Part shown: piece after piece, positions 1 through 7,760 of the stretch | Layout of the letters: each line of letters begins with the position of its first letter | How positions within the stretch are numbered: position 1 is the stretch's first letter | Assembly: GCF_000204645.1 (NCBI RefSeq) | Contig: NC_015422.1 | Location: 4,295,001-4,359,000, forward strand | DNA from: Alicycliphilus denitrificans K601 | GTDB taxonomy: Bacteria; Pseudomonadota; Gammaproteobacteria; Burkholderiales; Burkholderiaceae_C | Reading direction: 5' to 3' | Length of the DNA: 64,000 bases | The notes under the pieces: generated by a model | What the model saw: only the letters and a program-made list of their open reading frames with translations | The model's database searches: none | Told to the model about the DNA's origin: nothing | Position numbers and translations under genes: made by a program

Positions 1-729
1 GGCCTGCGCCTGTACGAGCATGGCCTCGCCATCCGCAACGAAGTGCTGGCCGCGCGCGAGACCGTGACCAGCCTGGGCCAGGGCTTGCTGGGACGCGTGG
101 GCATCAGCGTGCCCAGCGGCTATGGCCAGATGGTGATGAGCGACTGGCTCATCGAGTTCAAGCGGCTGTACCCCGGCATCGTGCTGGACGTGCTGTTCGA
201 GAACCGCGCCGACCACCTGCGCGACGAAGTGGACATCGTCATCCGCGTCATTCCCGAACCGCCGCTGTCGGTCATCGCGCGCAGCCTGGGTCCCATGCGC
301 TATGTGGCCTGCGCCTCGCGCGCCTACGTGGCCGAGCACGGCCTGCCCGCCACGCTCTACGAACTGCGCAACAGCCCGGTGATCACGGCCGGCGTGATCG
401 GGCACCAGCTGCGCCTGTCGGCCTACCAGGGCAAGGAGCGCCAGGAGGTGCTGCTGGAGCCCACGCTGATCTCAGAGCATTTCCCGTTCCTGCGCCAGGG
501 CATCCTGGCCGGGCTGGGCGTGGGCCTGGTCCCCGACTACGTGGTGCAGGCCGAGGTGGCCAGCGGCGAGGTGCTGCTCGCGCTGCAGGAATACCGCCTG
601 AGCATCTTCGGCAGCCACATGTACCTGATGTACCTGCCCGGCCGCCACCAGACGCGCGCCGTGCGCACCTGCATCGACTTCCTGATGGCCAAGGCCGGGC
701 ATGGCGCGTCGCCTGTATTGACCCAGTGA
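1..729 (+). CDS. LysR-type transcriptional regulator, C-terminal part (5' end outside window)
   Basis: The frame is open from the first base, so the N-terminal helix-turn-helix lies upstream and about 242 codons remain. They read as the end of the linker helix (RLYEHGLAIRNEVLAARE) followed by the effector-binding domain of a LysR-type regulator, beginning at LGRVGISVPSGYGQ. LYPGIVLDVLFENRADHL and GLGVGLVPDYVV are typical of its two lobes. The ligand and target genes cannot be told from this part. The stop lies 38 bases before a transposase gene, so the last few codons may already come from the end of that insertion element. The family call is firm; the natural C-terminus is uncertain. Confidence 0.85.
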   Translation, partial: GLRLYEHGLAIRNEVLAARETVTSLGQGLLGRVGISVPSGYGQMVMSDWLIEFKRLYPGIVLDVLFENRADHLRDEVDIVIRVIPEPPLSVIARSLGPMRYVACASRAYVAEHGLPATLYELRNSPVITAGVIGHQLRLSAYQGKERQEVLLEPTLISEHFPFLRQGILAGLGVGLVPDYVVQAEVASGEVLLALQEYRLSIFGSHMYLMYLPGRHQTRAVRTCIDFLMAKAGHGASPVLTQ

Positions 730-766
730 AAACCTGCTCAGGTATTACCGTCGAGAGGAAAACACC

Positions 767-1081
767 ATGAGTACGTTGATGGACGAAGAGATCAAGCGCT
801 GGACCGCGAAGCGCAAGACGGCATTGGTACTGGAAATCATCCAGGGCAAGACCAGCGTGGCCGAGGCCAGTCGGTCCTATGATCTTCCGCCCTCGGAGAT
901 CGAGAGCTGGGTGGAGGACGGCCGCAAAGGGATGGAGAACGCCCTGAAGGCCAACCCGCAGGACGTGCGCGAGCAATACGAGCGCCAGCTCAAGGATCTG
1001 CAGGAGGCCTACGGCGAGGCGATGCTGGAGTTGCGCGCTAGAAAAAAATTGCAGTCCCTGCTGGGCGAGGACGAGAAGTGA
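767..1081 (+). CDS. IS3-family transposase OrfA-like protein (104 aa)
   Basis: A small helix-turn-helix protein of the type encoded by the first frame of IS3-family elements. Residues about 10-45 form the DNA-binding helices (KRKTALVLEIIQGKTSVAEA, LPPSEIESWVEDG) and residues about 65-95 a coiled coil (LKDLQEAYGEAMLELRARKK). A run of seven A bases near 1043-1049, close to the end, is a possible slippery site for frameshifting into orfB, which overlaps by GTGA. A good ribosome site (GAGAGGAAAACACC) precedes the ATG. Because orfB is destroyed, this protein can no longer support transposition, though it could still bind DNA. Confidence 0.8.
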   Translation: MSTLMDEEIKRWTAKRKTALVLEIIQGKTSVAEASRSYDLPPSEIESWVEDGRKGMENALKANPQDVREQYERQLKDLQEAYGEAMLELRARKKLQSLLGEDEK

Positions 1082-1133
1082 TCGAGACGATCCGCCAGGG
1101 ACTGCAGGCCGACGGCATCACCGTCTCGATCTC
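1078..1133 (+). pseudogene. orfB fragment of the truncated IS3-family element
   Basis: Begins with GTG overlapping the orfA stop (GTGA) and reads VIETIRQGLQADGITVSIS, the usual N-terminus of the catalytic protein of such elements, before being cut at 1134 by the neighbouring IS. Only about 18 codons remain and no DDE residues are left. Confidence 0.65.
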
Positions 1134-1167
1134 TGAACCGCCCCGGCTTTCAAGGAGGCCGATTGGT

Positions 1168-2082
1168 TTAAGTTGACACCTCTGTCGAGGTGTCGCTGAC
1201 GGCGAGTTGCCTCCAGTAGTTTGCCTCAGCTTCTGCCGGAGGGATGCCCCCAATCGGCGTGAGCAGTCGGACGTGATTGAACCAGTGCACCCACTGCAGG
1301 GTGGCCAGCTCCACGGATTCCCTGGTCTTCCAGGGTCCCCGGCGGTGAATCAGCTCGGCCTTGTACAGCCCGTTGATGGTCTCGGCCAGTGCGTTGTCGT
1401 AGCTGTCACCCCGGCTGCCCACTGATGGCTGGATACCCGCCTGGTCCAAGCGTTCGGTGTAGCGTATGGAAACGTATTGACTGCCCCTGTCGGAATGGTG
1501 CGTCAAGGCATGGGCTGCTGGCTGGCGGTCATACAGCGCCTGCTCCAGCGCATCCAGCACGAAGTCCGTTTGCATGCTGCGGCTGACCCGCCAGCCCACG
1601 ATGCGCCGGGCGTACACGTCCACCACGAAGGCCACGTACAACCAGCCCTGCCAGGTGGAGACGTAGGTGAAGTCCGACACCCACAGCTCGTTGGGCCGGC
1701 TGGCCTTGAATTGCCGGTTGACGTGGTCCAGCGGGCACGGTGCCGATGTGTCCGGCGTGGTGGTGCGCACTGTCTTGCCACGGCGTGCTCCTTGCAAGCC
1801 CATGGCACGCATCAGGCGCTCGACCGTGCAGCGCGCCACTGCGATGCCCTCGCGGTTCATCTGCAGCCAGACCTTATCGGCCCCGTAGACCTGCCAGTTG
1901 GCGTGCCACACGCGCTGGATGTCGGCTTTCAAACCCTCGTCACGCTGGACGCGTTGACTGCGCAGTTGCGGGTTGCGTTGCCGGGCTGCGTGGCGCCAGT
2001 AACACGACGGGGCCATCTGCAGCACCCGGCAGATGGGCTCGACCCCGTAGTCATCACGGTGGCGGTCGATGTAGTTCTTCAA
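1168..2082 (-). CDS. IS3-family transposase OrfB, DDE catalytic protein (304 aa from TTG)
   Basis: The catalytic part of the transposase, an rve-type integrase core. The DDE triad is visible as D137 (WVSDFTYV), D198 (HHSDRGSQY) and E234 (NALAETING), with the 35-residue spacing between the last two that marks this family. The N-terminal region (residues about 5-60) is the HTH_21-like segment seen in OrfB proteins. It is probably made as an OrfAB fusion by frameshifting near the end of orfA, because the first start codon in this frame is only a TTG that overlaps the orfA stop. All catalytic residues are intact, so the element may still be able to move. Confidence 0.93.
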   Translation of the reverse strand: MKNYIDRHRDDYGVEPICRVLQMAPSCYWRHAARQRNPQLRSQRVQRDEGLKADIQRVWHANWQVYGADKVWLQMNREGIAVARCTVERLMRAMGLQGARRGKTVRTTTPDTSAPCPLDHVNRQFKASRPNELWVSDFTYVSTWQGWLYVAFVVDVYARRIVGWRVSRSMQTDFVLDALEQALYDRQPAAHALTHHSDRGSQYVSIRYTERLDQAGIQPSVGSRGDSYDNALAETINGLYKAELIHRRGPWKTRESVELATLQWVHWFNHVRLLTPIGGIPPAEAEANYWRQLAVSDTSTEVST

Positions 2083-2402
2083 GACTTCAATCGGCGGTCG
2101 AGCTCCGCCTGCGCGAAAAACGCGCTGGCCGTCTTCAGGATGTCGTTGGCCCGGCGCAGCTCTTTGACCTCACGCTCCAGTTCCTTGATGCGCTGGGCGT
2201 CTGCCGTGGTGGTGCCGGGGCGCTGGCCGCTGTCGACCTCGGCCTTCTTGACCCAGTCATTCAAGGTCTGCGGCACGCAGCCAATCTTGGGCGCAATCGA
2301 TTCAATGGCTGCCCACAGCGACGGGTAGTCGGCTCGGTGCTCCTGCACCATGCGAACGGCGCGCTCGCGGACTTCCGGGGAGAACTTCGGTGACTTGTTC
2401 AT
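2079..2402 (-). CDS. IS3-family transposase OrfA (107 aa)
   Basis: The helix-turn-helix protein of the element. Residues about 5-60 carry the HTH_Tnp_1 fold ([36 protein letters not shown]) and residues about 65-100 a leucine-rich coiled coil ([19 protein letters not shown]) used for pairing with OrfB. The stop overlaps the orfB start by four bases. Full length and undamaged. Confidence 0.93.
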   Translation of the reverse strand: MNKSPKFSPEVRERAVRMVQEHRADYPSLWAAIESIAPKIGCVPQTLNDWVKKAEVDSGQRPGTTTADAQRIKELEREVKELRRANDILKTASAFFAQAELDRRLKS

Positions 2403-2452
2403 GGCTCCATCTTCTCAAGAGTTGGTGCCTCCTCGAAATCCGGGGCTGTTCA

Positions 2453-2742
2453 GTTCACGCAACGTGTTCATGCGTATCGGTATCGGTGCATTGCATTTCT
2501 ACGATCAGGCCCCCCGCGAACTGCGCCGCAATGCGATACACCATTTGGGTATGCAGGTTGTCGGCCTGCAGGATTTGTATGACCGCATGAAAGCCGCGGG
2601 CGTACACCTGCCCAATCCGATTCGCCACTCGAAAGGCGGCGGCTACTTTATGCTGGAAGCGCCTGATCAGGTGCTGATCGAAGCGTTTGAGCCTGGCTCA
2701 GAACGAGATCCGAACGTCTTGGCCTACTATGGCTATCGATAA
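2453..2742 (+). pseudogene. VOC/glyoxalase-fold protein, 5' part removed at the IS end
   Basis: The frame enters from the IS right end without a start of its own and codes about 96 residues of the C-terminal half of a vicinal-oxygen-chelate protein. It includes LHFYDQAPRELRRNAIHHLG, the LYDRMKAAGVHLPNPI helix and the final strand pair GGGYFMLEAPDQVLIEAFEP, where the glutamate before the last E-A-F is the usual metal ligand of the fold. The first half of the gene is missing, so the product cannot form a complete domain. The N-terminal half does not occur on the other side of the IS, which agrees with a deletion. Confidence 0.75.
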
Positions 2743-2770
2743 ATGAGATCGATCTTTGAGTCGTTGCGAC

Positions 2771-2808
2771 GGCTCGTCCAAGCCTTCCCGTGCAGGCTTG
2801 GACGAGCC
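2771..2808. repeat. Perfect 14-bp inverted repeat (stem-loop)
   Basis: GGCTCGTCCAAGCC at 2771-2784 is matched exactly by its complement at 2795-2808 across a 10-base loop. It lies between the truncated VOC gene and the convergent lipoprotein gene. There is no T-run on either side, so if it is a terminator it is not a classical intrinsic one. Confidence 0.7.
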
Positions 2809-2865
2809 TAGAGAGCAACCGCTTCCGGCGGCTGCATGGAAACGCGAAGCGGCTCAGGAGGTATT

Positions 2866-3219
2866 TCAGCGCGGGCCCCAGCGGCCGCCGCGCTGCTGCC
2901 AGCCGCGCGGCCCATGGTCCCAGCGGCGCGGGTGCCAGACATAGCCGGGGCGCGGCGGCACGGCCCAGTAGCCCGGCGTCCAGGCATAGCGCCCGCCGCC
3001 CCAGCCCCAGTAGCCATTGATCCACACATGCACCGGCGAGGGCGCGACGGGGACCACCTCGGCCTGCAGGGGCGGCGGCGCCGAGGAGGCGTAGACCACG
3101 TCACCCGCCGGATAGGCCGGTGCCACCACGCAGCCGGTCAGCGCCAGGCCGGCGGCGGCCAGCGCCAGGGCCGGCAGCGCGCGGCGCAGGCCCGTCGTAA
3201 ACGTCGATGTAAGAATCAC
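2866..3219 (-). CDS. YXWGXW-repeat lipoprotein (117 aa)
   Basis: Starts with a lipoprotein signal peptide: positive N-terminus, hydrophobic stretch (residues 14-27) and lipobox LTGC with C30 as the lipidated cysteine. The mature part is rich in Trp, Tyr, Gly and Pro. It carries motifs of the WINGYWGWGGGRYAWTPGYW and PPRPGYVWHPRRW kind that define the YXWGXW family of small envelope proteins of unknown function. The charged, glycine-rich tail (GWQQRGGRWGPR) is typical. Probably anchored in the outer membrane. It is transcribed alone, starting just beyond the htpX terminator. Confidence 0.85.
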   Translation of the reverse strand: MILTSTFTTGLRRALPALALAAAGLALTGCVVAPAYPAGDVVYASSAPPPLQAEVVPVAPSPVHVWINGYWGWGGGRYAWTPGYWAVPPRPGYVWHPRRWDHGPRGWQQRGGRWGPR

Positions 3220-3248
3220 GGTGCTCTCCTGACAGTCATCTCCACAAC

Positions 3249-3283
3249 GAAAAAGCCCCCGCCAGTTGTTGACAGGGGCTTGT
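3249..3283 (-). terminator. Intrinsic terminator of htpX
   Basis: On the minus strand AAGCCCC pairs with GGGGCTT across a loop and is followed by a T-run (CTTTTTC), about 20 bases after the htpX stop codon. Confidence 0.8.
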
Positions 3284-3304
3284 GAAGTGGAGGTAAAGAT
3301 CCGT

Positions 3305-4177
3305 TCAGCGCAGGTTCTGCAGTGCAGCCACGCGCTCCTCGATGGGCGGGTGCGAGGAGAACAGCTTGCCGATGTTCCCCGTGATGCCCATGGCCTGCAG
3401 GCTCTGGGGCATCTGGCCCGGGTGCATGCCGCCCAGCCGGTGCAGGGCGTTGATCATGGGCTGCTTGCGGCCCATGAGCTGGGCGGCGCCGGCGTCGGCG
3501 CGGAACTCGCGCTGGCGCGAGAACCAGGCCACGATGATGGCGGCCAGGAACCCCAGCACGATGTCGAGCACGATGGTGGTGATCATGTAGCCGATACCGG
3601 GGCCCGAGCTGTTCTCGTCGTTCCTGCGCAGGAAGCTGTCCACCGCGTAGCCGATCACGCGCGAGAGGAACACCACGAAGGTGTTCATGACGCCCTGGAT
3701 CAGCGCCATGGTCACCATATCGCCGTTGGCCACGTGGGCCACCTCGTGGCCGATCACGGCCTCGACCTCCTCGCGCGTCATGCCCTGCAGAAGGCCCGTG
3801 GAAACGGCCACCAGCGCCGAGTTCTTGAATGCGCCCGTGGCGAAGGCGTTGGGCTCGCCCTCGTAGATGCCGACCTCGGGCATCTGGATGCCGGCCTTGT
3901 CGGCGAAGCCGCGCACGGTCTCGACGATCCAGGCCTCGTCGGCGTTGCGCGGCGCGTTGATGATTTGCACGCCCATGCTCATCTTGGCGATGGGCTTGCT
4001 CATCAGCAGCGAGATGATGGCGCCGCCGAAGCCCATGACGAAGGCGAAGCCGAGCAGCGCGCCCAAATTCAGGCCGTTGGCCGTCAAGTAGCGGTTCACG
4101 CCCAGCAGGCTGGCGACGATGCCCAGCACCACCACCACGGCGACGTTGGTCAGCAGAAAGAGCGCAATGCGTTTCAT
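3305..4177 (-). CDS. htpX: Membrane zinc protease HtpX, M48 family (290 aa)
   Basis: An inner-membrane metalloprotease that degrades misfolded membrane proteins. Two N-terminal membrane helices (about 4-27 and 39-58) are followed by the catalytic domain with the zinc motif HEVAH (H144, E145, H148) and the third ligand E224 in [10 protein letters not shown]. Two more hydrophobic segments lie at about 160-180 and 196-217. The C-terminal [13 protein letters not shown] is the family signature. The start at [11 protein letters not shown] is chosen because it gives the usual length (about 290 aa) and has GGAG at the right distance; an in-frame upstream ATG would add 21 untypical residues. In many bacteria the gene is induced by envelope stress; no such promoter is evident here. 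Confidence 0.96.
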   Translation of the reverse strand: MKRIALFLLTNVAVVVVLGIVASLLGVNRYLTANGLNLGALLGFAFVMGFGGAIISLLMSKPIAKMSMGVQIINAPRNADEAWIVETVRGFADKAGIQMPEVGIYEGEPNAFATGAFKNSALVAVSTGLLQGMTREEVEAVIGHEVAHVANGDMVTMALIQGVMNTFVVFLSRVIGYAVDSFLRRNDENSSGPGIGYMITTIVLDIVLGFLAAIIVAWFSRQREFRADAGAAQLMGRKQPMINALHRLGGMHPGQMPQSLQAMGITGNIGKLFSSHPPIEERVAALQNLR

Positions 4178-4303
4178 CGAAGGGTTCTCCGGACAAGGAC
4201 AGGAAGCCGCCCGCGGCGCCGCGCCATGGGCAGACAACAAGGTGGGGATAAAGCGGGGCAGTTCAAGCCACGCGGCCAGCGACAGGCACCTGTTGTTTAT
4301 GGC

Positions 4304-5080
4304 TTATGCGATGCGCGCGCTGCGGAAAACGAGAGAGTCATCATAAAAGCAAAAGTTCTCGTTTTCGGGCCACCAGCCTGGCACGCCCAGAACCGGCAGG
4401 GGATTGAAAGGCTTGGCCGCCAGCCGCTGCGCCGACAGGCCGGCGGCCAGCCAGCCATCCACGTTCACTACACTTTCAGTAGCTGCATGCGCTTTATAGA
4501 CATGAGCCGTGACCTGTTTTCGTGGTGAAACCAGCTTTTCCAGCAGGGCATGGCCGATGAGCAGCAGCCGCGCCTGCCGCCACAGCGGGCGCAGCTCCAC
4601 GCACAGCCTGCGCCATTGGCGCGCGGCCAGCGCCTCGTGCAGGGCGGGCGGGGCCAGCAGCACGGCGCCGTTTTCGTCGAACACCGTGAGCGCGTCGCGC
4701 AGCGGCCCGCGCACCGCGCCCACGCCCTCGGCCGCTATCACCCCGGCCTGCAGCCGGTTGAAGCGGCGCTTGGCGGCCGGGTAATGCAGCCAGACGAGGC
4801 CGTTGAAGAAGTCGTGCAGGTTGTCGCGCGTGGGTACGCGGCCTTCGGCGTGGATGAACTGCTCGTAGGCCATGCCCGGCGGCAGCGCCGCCTGGGGCAC
4901 GAAGCGCACGCCGGGCGGCGGGGCAGCGCCCTCGTCGATCAGCGCGTTGAGCGCATCGGCCACGCCGGCGCCGGCTTGCACGCGCGCGGCCACGCGCTGC
5001 CCCATGGATGCCAGCGGTGCCAGCCAGGGGCGCCGCCAGTCGATGGCGTCCAGGCAGGGCTGCGCAGGCGGGCAGCTCAC
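4304..5080 (-). CDS. DUF3025 protein (258 aa)
   Basis: A DUF3025 family protein of unknown function, common in betaproteobacteria next to pyrC. Recognisable parts are [13 protein letters not shown] near the start, [19 protein letters not shown] (about residues 90-110), [10 protein letters not shown] and the C-terminal [19 protein letters not shown]. It starts with GTG overlapping the pyrC stop (GTGA), so the two genes are translationally coupled. No membrane segment or signal is seen. The family is placed with confidence, but no reaction can be assigned. Confidence 0.85.
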   Translation of the reverse strand: MSCPPAQPCLDAIDWRRPWLAPLASMGQRVAARVQAGAGVADALNALIDEGAAPPPGVRFVPQAALPPGMAYEQFIHAEGRVPTRDNLHDFFNGLVWLHYPAAKRRFNRLQAGVIAAEGVGAVRGPLRDALTVFDENGAVLLAPPALHEALAARQWRRLCVELRPLWRQARLLLIGHALLEKLVSPRKQVTAHVYKAHAATESVVNVDGWLAAGLSAQRLAAKPFNPLPVLGVPGWWPENENFCFYDDSLVFRSARIA

Positions 5081-6126
5081 CCCACCAGCCGCCACGGCAG
5101 CGCCTCGCCCGCGCGCAGTGGCTTGAGGTCGGCCTCGCCGAAGGGGAAGCTGTCGGGCGGCATCCAGCTTTCGCGGCGCAGCGTGATCGTGCCCTGGTTG
5201 CGCGGCAGGCCGTAGAAGGCCGGGCCGTGGAAGCTGGCGAAGCCCTCCAGCCTGTCGAGCGCGCCCGCGTTGTCGAAGGCCTCGGCGTACATCTCGATGG
5301 CGGCGTGCGCGGTGTAGCAGCCGGCGCAGCCCGTGGCGTGCTCCTTGAGGTGCGCGGGGTGCGGCGCGCTGTCGGTGCCCAGGAAGAACTTGGCAGATCC
5401 GCTGGTGGCCGCCTGCACCAGTGCCTGGCGGTGCAGCTCGCGCTTGAGCACGGGCAGGCAGTAGTAGTGCGGGCGTATGCCGCCCGTGAAGATGGCGTTG
5501 CGGTTGTACAGCAGGTGGTGCGCGGTGATGGTGGCCGCGGTGTACGCGTCGCTGTCCGCCACGTACTGCGCGGCCTCGCGGGTGGTGATGTGCTCGAAGA
5601 CGATCTTGAGCTCGGGGAAGTCGCGGCGCAGCGGGATCAGTTGCCGGTCGATGAACACGGCCTCGCGGTCGAACAGGTCGATGTCGCTGCTCGTCACCTC
5701 GCCGTGCACCAGCAGCAGCAGGCCGGCCTTCTGCATGGCCTCCAGCGTCGCGTAGGTCTTGCGCATGTCGGTTACGCCCGCGTCGCTGTTGGTGGTGGCG
5801 CCCGCGGGGTAGAGCTTGCACGCGACCACGCCGGCATCGCGGGCAGCGGCGATCTCGTCGGGCGGCAGGTTGTCGGTGAGGTACAGCGTCATCAGGGGCT
5901 CGAACGACACGCCCTGCGGAACGGCGGCCAGGATGCGCTCCTTGTAGTCGAGCGCCTGGGCCACCGTGGTCACGGGCGGGCGCAGGTTGGGCATGATGAT
6001 GGCGCGCCCGAACTGCGCCGCCGTGTGCGGCACGACGGTGTGCAGGGGGTCTCCGTCGCGCACGTGCAGGTGCCAGTCGTCGGGGCGGGTGATGGTGAGG
6101 GTGTCGGGGCGGTGGGCTGCGGTCAT
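5077..6126 (-). CDS. pyrC: Dihydroorotase PyrC (349 aa)
   Basis: Catalyses the reversible ring closure of carbamoyl-aspartate to dihydroorotate, step three of pyrimidine synthesis, in the cytoplasm. It is the class II type: the metal ligands H19 and H21 in [11 protein letters not shown], the lysine that becomes carboxylated in [15 protein letters not shown], the histidines in LLVHGEV and FEHITT, and the catalytic aspartate in FLGTDSAPH are all present. Length matches the family (about 345 aa) from the ATG at [10 protein letters not shown]; the frame stays open upstream but without homology. Co-transcribed with the downstream DUF3025 gene. Confidence 0.97.
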   Translation of the reverse strand: MTAAHRPDTLTITRPDDWHLHVRDGDPLHTVVPHTAAQFGRAIIMPNLRPPVTTVAQALDYKERILAAVPQGVSFEPLMTLYLTDNLPPDEIAAARDAGVVACKLYPAGATTNSDAGVTDMRKTYATLEAMQKAGLLLLVHGEVTSSDIDLFDREAVFIDRQLIPLRRDFPELKIVFEHITTREAAQYVADSDAYTAATITAHHLLYNRNAIFTGGIRPHYYCLPVLKRELHRQALVQAATSGSAKFFLGTDSAPHPAHLKEHATGCAGCYTAHAAIEMYAEAFDNAGALDRLEGFASFHGPAFYGLPRNQGTITLRRESWMPPDSFPFGEADLKPLRAGEALPWRLVG

Positions 6127-6174
6127 GGCCGTTATTGTCCCATTCACTCCCTGCCGTGTGCGGGAAGAAACGAG

Positions 6175-6202
6175 CCCCGGCACCGCCAGGGTGGCCGGGG
6201 CA
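6175..6202 (-). terminator. GC-rich hairpin, possible terminator
   Basis: GCCCCGGC pairs exactly with GCCGGGGC, the stem continuing with one bulged base. On the minus strand it is followed by a T-rich stretch (TCGTTTCTTCC). It lies between the decayed lipoprotein gene and pyrC. Confidence 0.5.
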
Positions 6203-6247
6203 GATCCCGCTGCGGAGACGAGGGGCAAGCGGAAGCGGGCCGATGGA

Positions 6248-6665
6248 TCAGCAGCCCGAGGGACGGTTGGGCCGCATGGGCACCACGGCGACGTCGCTCC
6301 AATCGTCGGCGCGGAACTCATGGTCCAGGAAGGTGAAGAAGGCCTCGTACACCACGCTGGCATCGGGCCGGTAGCGGATGTCGCCAAACGCCTGCCCGCT
6401 GCCACCCACGCGGTTGACACCGTCGAAGCAGAAGGTACACACCTCCGAGGTACGAGCCGATGGGGTTCTTCTTGTCCACATTGGTGAGGTTGACGTTACC
6501 GTCGTCATAAACGCCGTTGAGGCCTTCCACGGCAGCGCCCGTGACCGTCAACACGCCGAGCTGGTCGCTGGGTGTGGGATCGTCGTCGTTGCCGCCACCC
6601 CAAGCGCTGAGAAGAAGGGCGGCGGCCACCATGACGGCGCAAGAGGTTCTGAGGAAGGCATTCAT
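6248..6665 (-). pseudogene. Small secreted or lipoprotein gene, frameshifted
   Basis: Starts MNAFLRTSCAVMVAAALLLS, a clear export signal. The expected lipobox cysteine in SACGGG, usual for lipoproteins of this group, reads SAWGGG (TGG codon). After about 73 codons the frame breaks near 6448-6456. Shifting by one base restores a sensible continuation ([37 protein letters not shown]) that runs to a stop at 6248. Neither frame alone gives a complete protein. A sequencing error could explain the shift, but the lost lipid site makes real decay more likely. Family unknown. Confidence 0.6.
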
Positions 6666-6888
6666 GATGCTGAGTGCTCCAGGGTGGTTGAATATGGTTC
6701 GATCCCAGGAAGGGCGTGGCCGGGAGCGCGTGAGCCACGCCCCCCCCACACACCCTGTAAGAAAAGCCCGCGCGGCCTGGTCGGCGCGCCGGCGGCCGCG
6801 ATGGGTGCCGCGGCCAATACCCCTGCTGGCGGCCGAAGCCGCAGGGGCGCTTATCCTGCCCGGGTGTTGGGCCCTGCAGGACCATGCC

Positions 6889-7272
6889 ATGGACAAGACC
6901 ATCCCACCCCACCATGTCCGCATCAAGCGCGCCTACGAGCCGCCCGCGGCCGAGGACGGCGCGCGCATCCTGATCGACCGGCTGTGGCCGCGCGGCGTGA
7001 AGAAGGAGGCGCTGGCGCTCACCGAATGGACCAAGGCGCTGGCCCCGAGCACCGAACTGCGCCAGTGGTTCAACCACGACCCGGCCCTGTGGGACGAGTT
7101 CCGCCGCCGCTACGCCGCCGAGCTGCGCGCGCAGCGCCCGGCCTTCGACGCGCTGCGCGAGCGCGCGCGCCACGGCGTGGTGACGCTGGTGTATTCGGCA
7201 CATGACGAGACCGTGAACAACGCCGTCGCCATGCGCGGCTTCCTGCTGCAGCGCGGCGGCCTGGATGGCTAG
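6889..7272 (+). CDS. DUF488 family protein, YeaO-like (127 aa)
   Basis: A small cytoplasmic protein of the DUF488 family (E. coli YeaO type). The family signature ILIDRLWPRGVKKE is at residues about 25-38, followed by EWTKALAPSTELRQWFNHDP and the C-terminal VTLVYSAHDETVNNA. The function is unknown; the fold has been compared to small restriction-like or uracil-binding proteins, without biochemical proof. The ATG at MDKTIPP gives the normal length. Nine bases separate its stop from the AhpD-like gene downstream, so the pair is probably one transcript. Confidence 0.88.
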   Translation: MDKTIPPHHVRIKRAYEPPAAEDGARILIDRLWPRGVKKEALALTEWTKALAPSTELRQWFNHDPALWDEFRRRYAAELRAQRPAFDALRERARHGVVTLVYSAHDETVNNAVAMRGFLLQRGGLDG

Positions 7273-7281
7273 GAGCTTTCG

Positions 7282-7740
7282 ATGACACAACGCCTGGACT
7301 ACAAGAACGCATCGCCCAAGGGCTTTGCCGCCATGCTCGCGCTGGAACTGCACGCGCGCGCGAGCGGGCTGGAGCACGGCCTGCTGGAACTGGTGAAGAC
7401 GCGCGTTTCGCAGCTCAACGGCTGCGCCTTCTGCCTGGACATGCACACCAAGGACGCGCGCGCCGCCGGCGAGGACGAGCAGCGCCTGTACCTGCTCCCC
7501 GCATGGCGCGAGGCGCCCTGCTACACGGAGCGCGAACGCGCCGCGCTGGCCTGGGCCGAGGCCGTGACCCTGCTCAAGGACCAGCAGGTGCCGGACGAGG
7601 TGTACGAGCAGGCGCGCCGGCAGTTCGACGAGAAGGCTTTGGTGGACCTGACGCTGGCCATCGTCGCCATCAACGGCTGGAACCGGCTGTCGGTGTCGTT
7701 CCGCACCGAGGCCGGCAGCTACCAGCCCGGCCATCATTGA
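7282..7740 (+). CDS. AhpD-like carboxymuconolactone decarboxylase family protein (152 aa)
   Basis: An alkylhydroperoxidase-type protein of the CMD superfamily. The redox motif CAFCLDMHTKDAR (residues about 47-59) holds the CxxC pair and the histidine that form the peroxidase centre in AhpD. The all-helical segments (LLELVKTRVSQLNG, ERERAALAWAEAVTLL, LVDLTLAIVAINGWNRL) are normal for this family. It probably reduces peroxides or acts as a thiol reductant; the true electron donor and substrate are unknown. Full length for the single-domain form. It follows the DUF488 gene in an apparent two-gene operon and converges on the giant uvrA gene. Confidence 0.92.
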   Translation: MTQRLDYKNASPKGFAAMLALELHARASGLEHGLLELVKTRVSQLNGCAFCLDMHTKDARAAGEDEQRLYLLPAWREAPCYTERERAALAWAEAVTLLKDQQVPDEVYEQARRQFDEKALVDLTLAIVAINGWNRLSVSFRTEAGSYQPGHH

Positions 7741-7760
7741 AGGGCACGGCGAACGCCGCA

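Larger units (their letters stand above)
730..1133 (+). mobile_element. Remnant of an IS3-family element, truncated by a second IS
   Basis: Holds an intact orfA and the first bases of orfB, then stops where the terminal inverted repeat of another IS begins at 1134. The left boundary is not proven; the end may lie slightly upstream, inside the last LysR codons. No right end of this element is seen anywhere in the window, so the rest of orfB was lost and not merely displaced. Confidence 0.6.
1134..2452 (-). mobile_element. Complete IS3-family insertion sequence (1319 bp)
   Basis: Bounded by imperfect 26-bp terminal inverted repeats at 1134-1159 and 2427-2452, both starting TGAAC and sharing GCCCCGG, with three mismatches. 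Inside, on the minus strand, lie orfA and orfB in the usual overlapping -1 arrangement. Length and layout are normal for the family. The bases flanking the two ends (CTC on the left, GTT on the right) do not match, so the 3-4 bp target duplication expected after simple transposition is absent. Confidence 0.92.

Noticed and set aside
4241..4303. Extra coding region upstream of htpX reaching an earlier ATG
   Set aside because: The added residues are not like HtpX, and the ribosome site fits the later start.
5008..6336. Long plus-strand frame opposite pyrC
   Set aside because: Same antisense composition, no domain; pyrC on the other strand has all catalytic residues.
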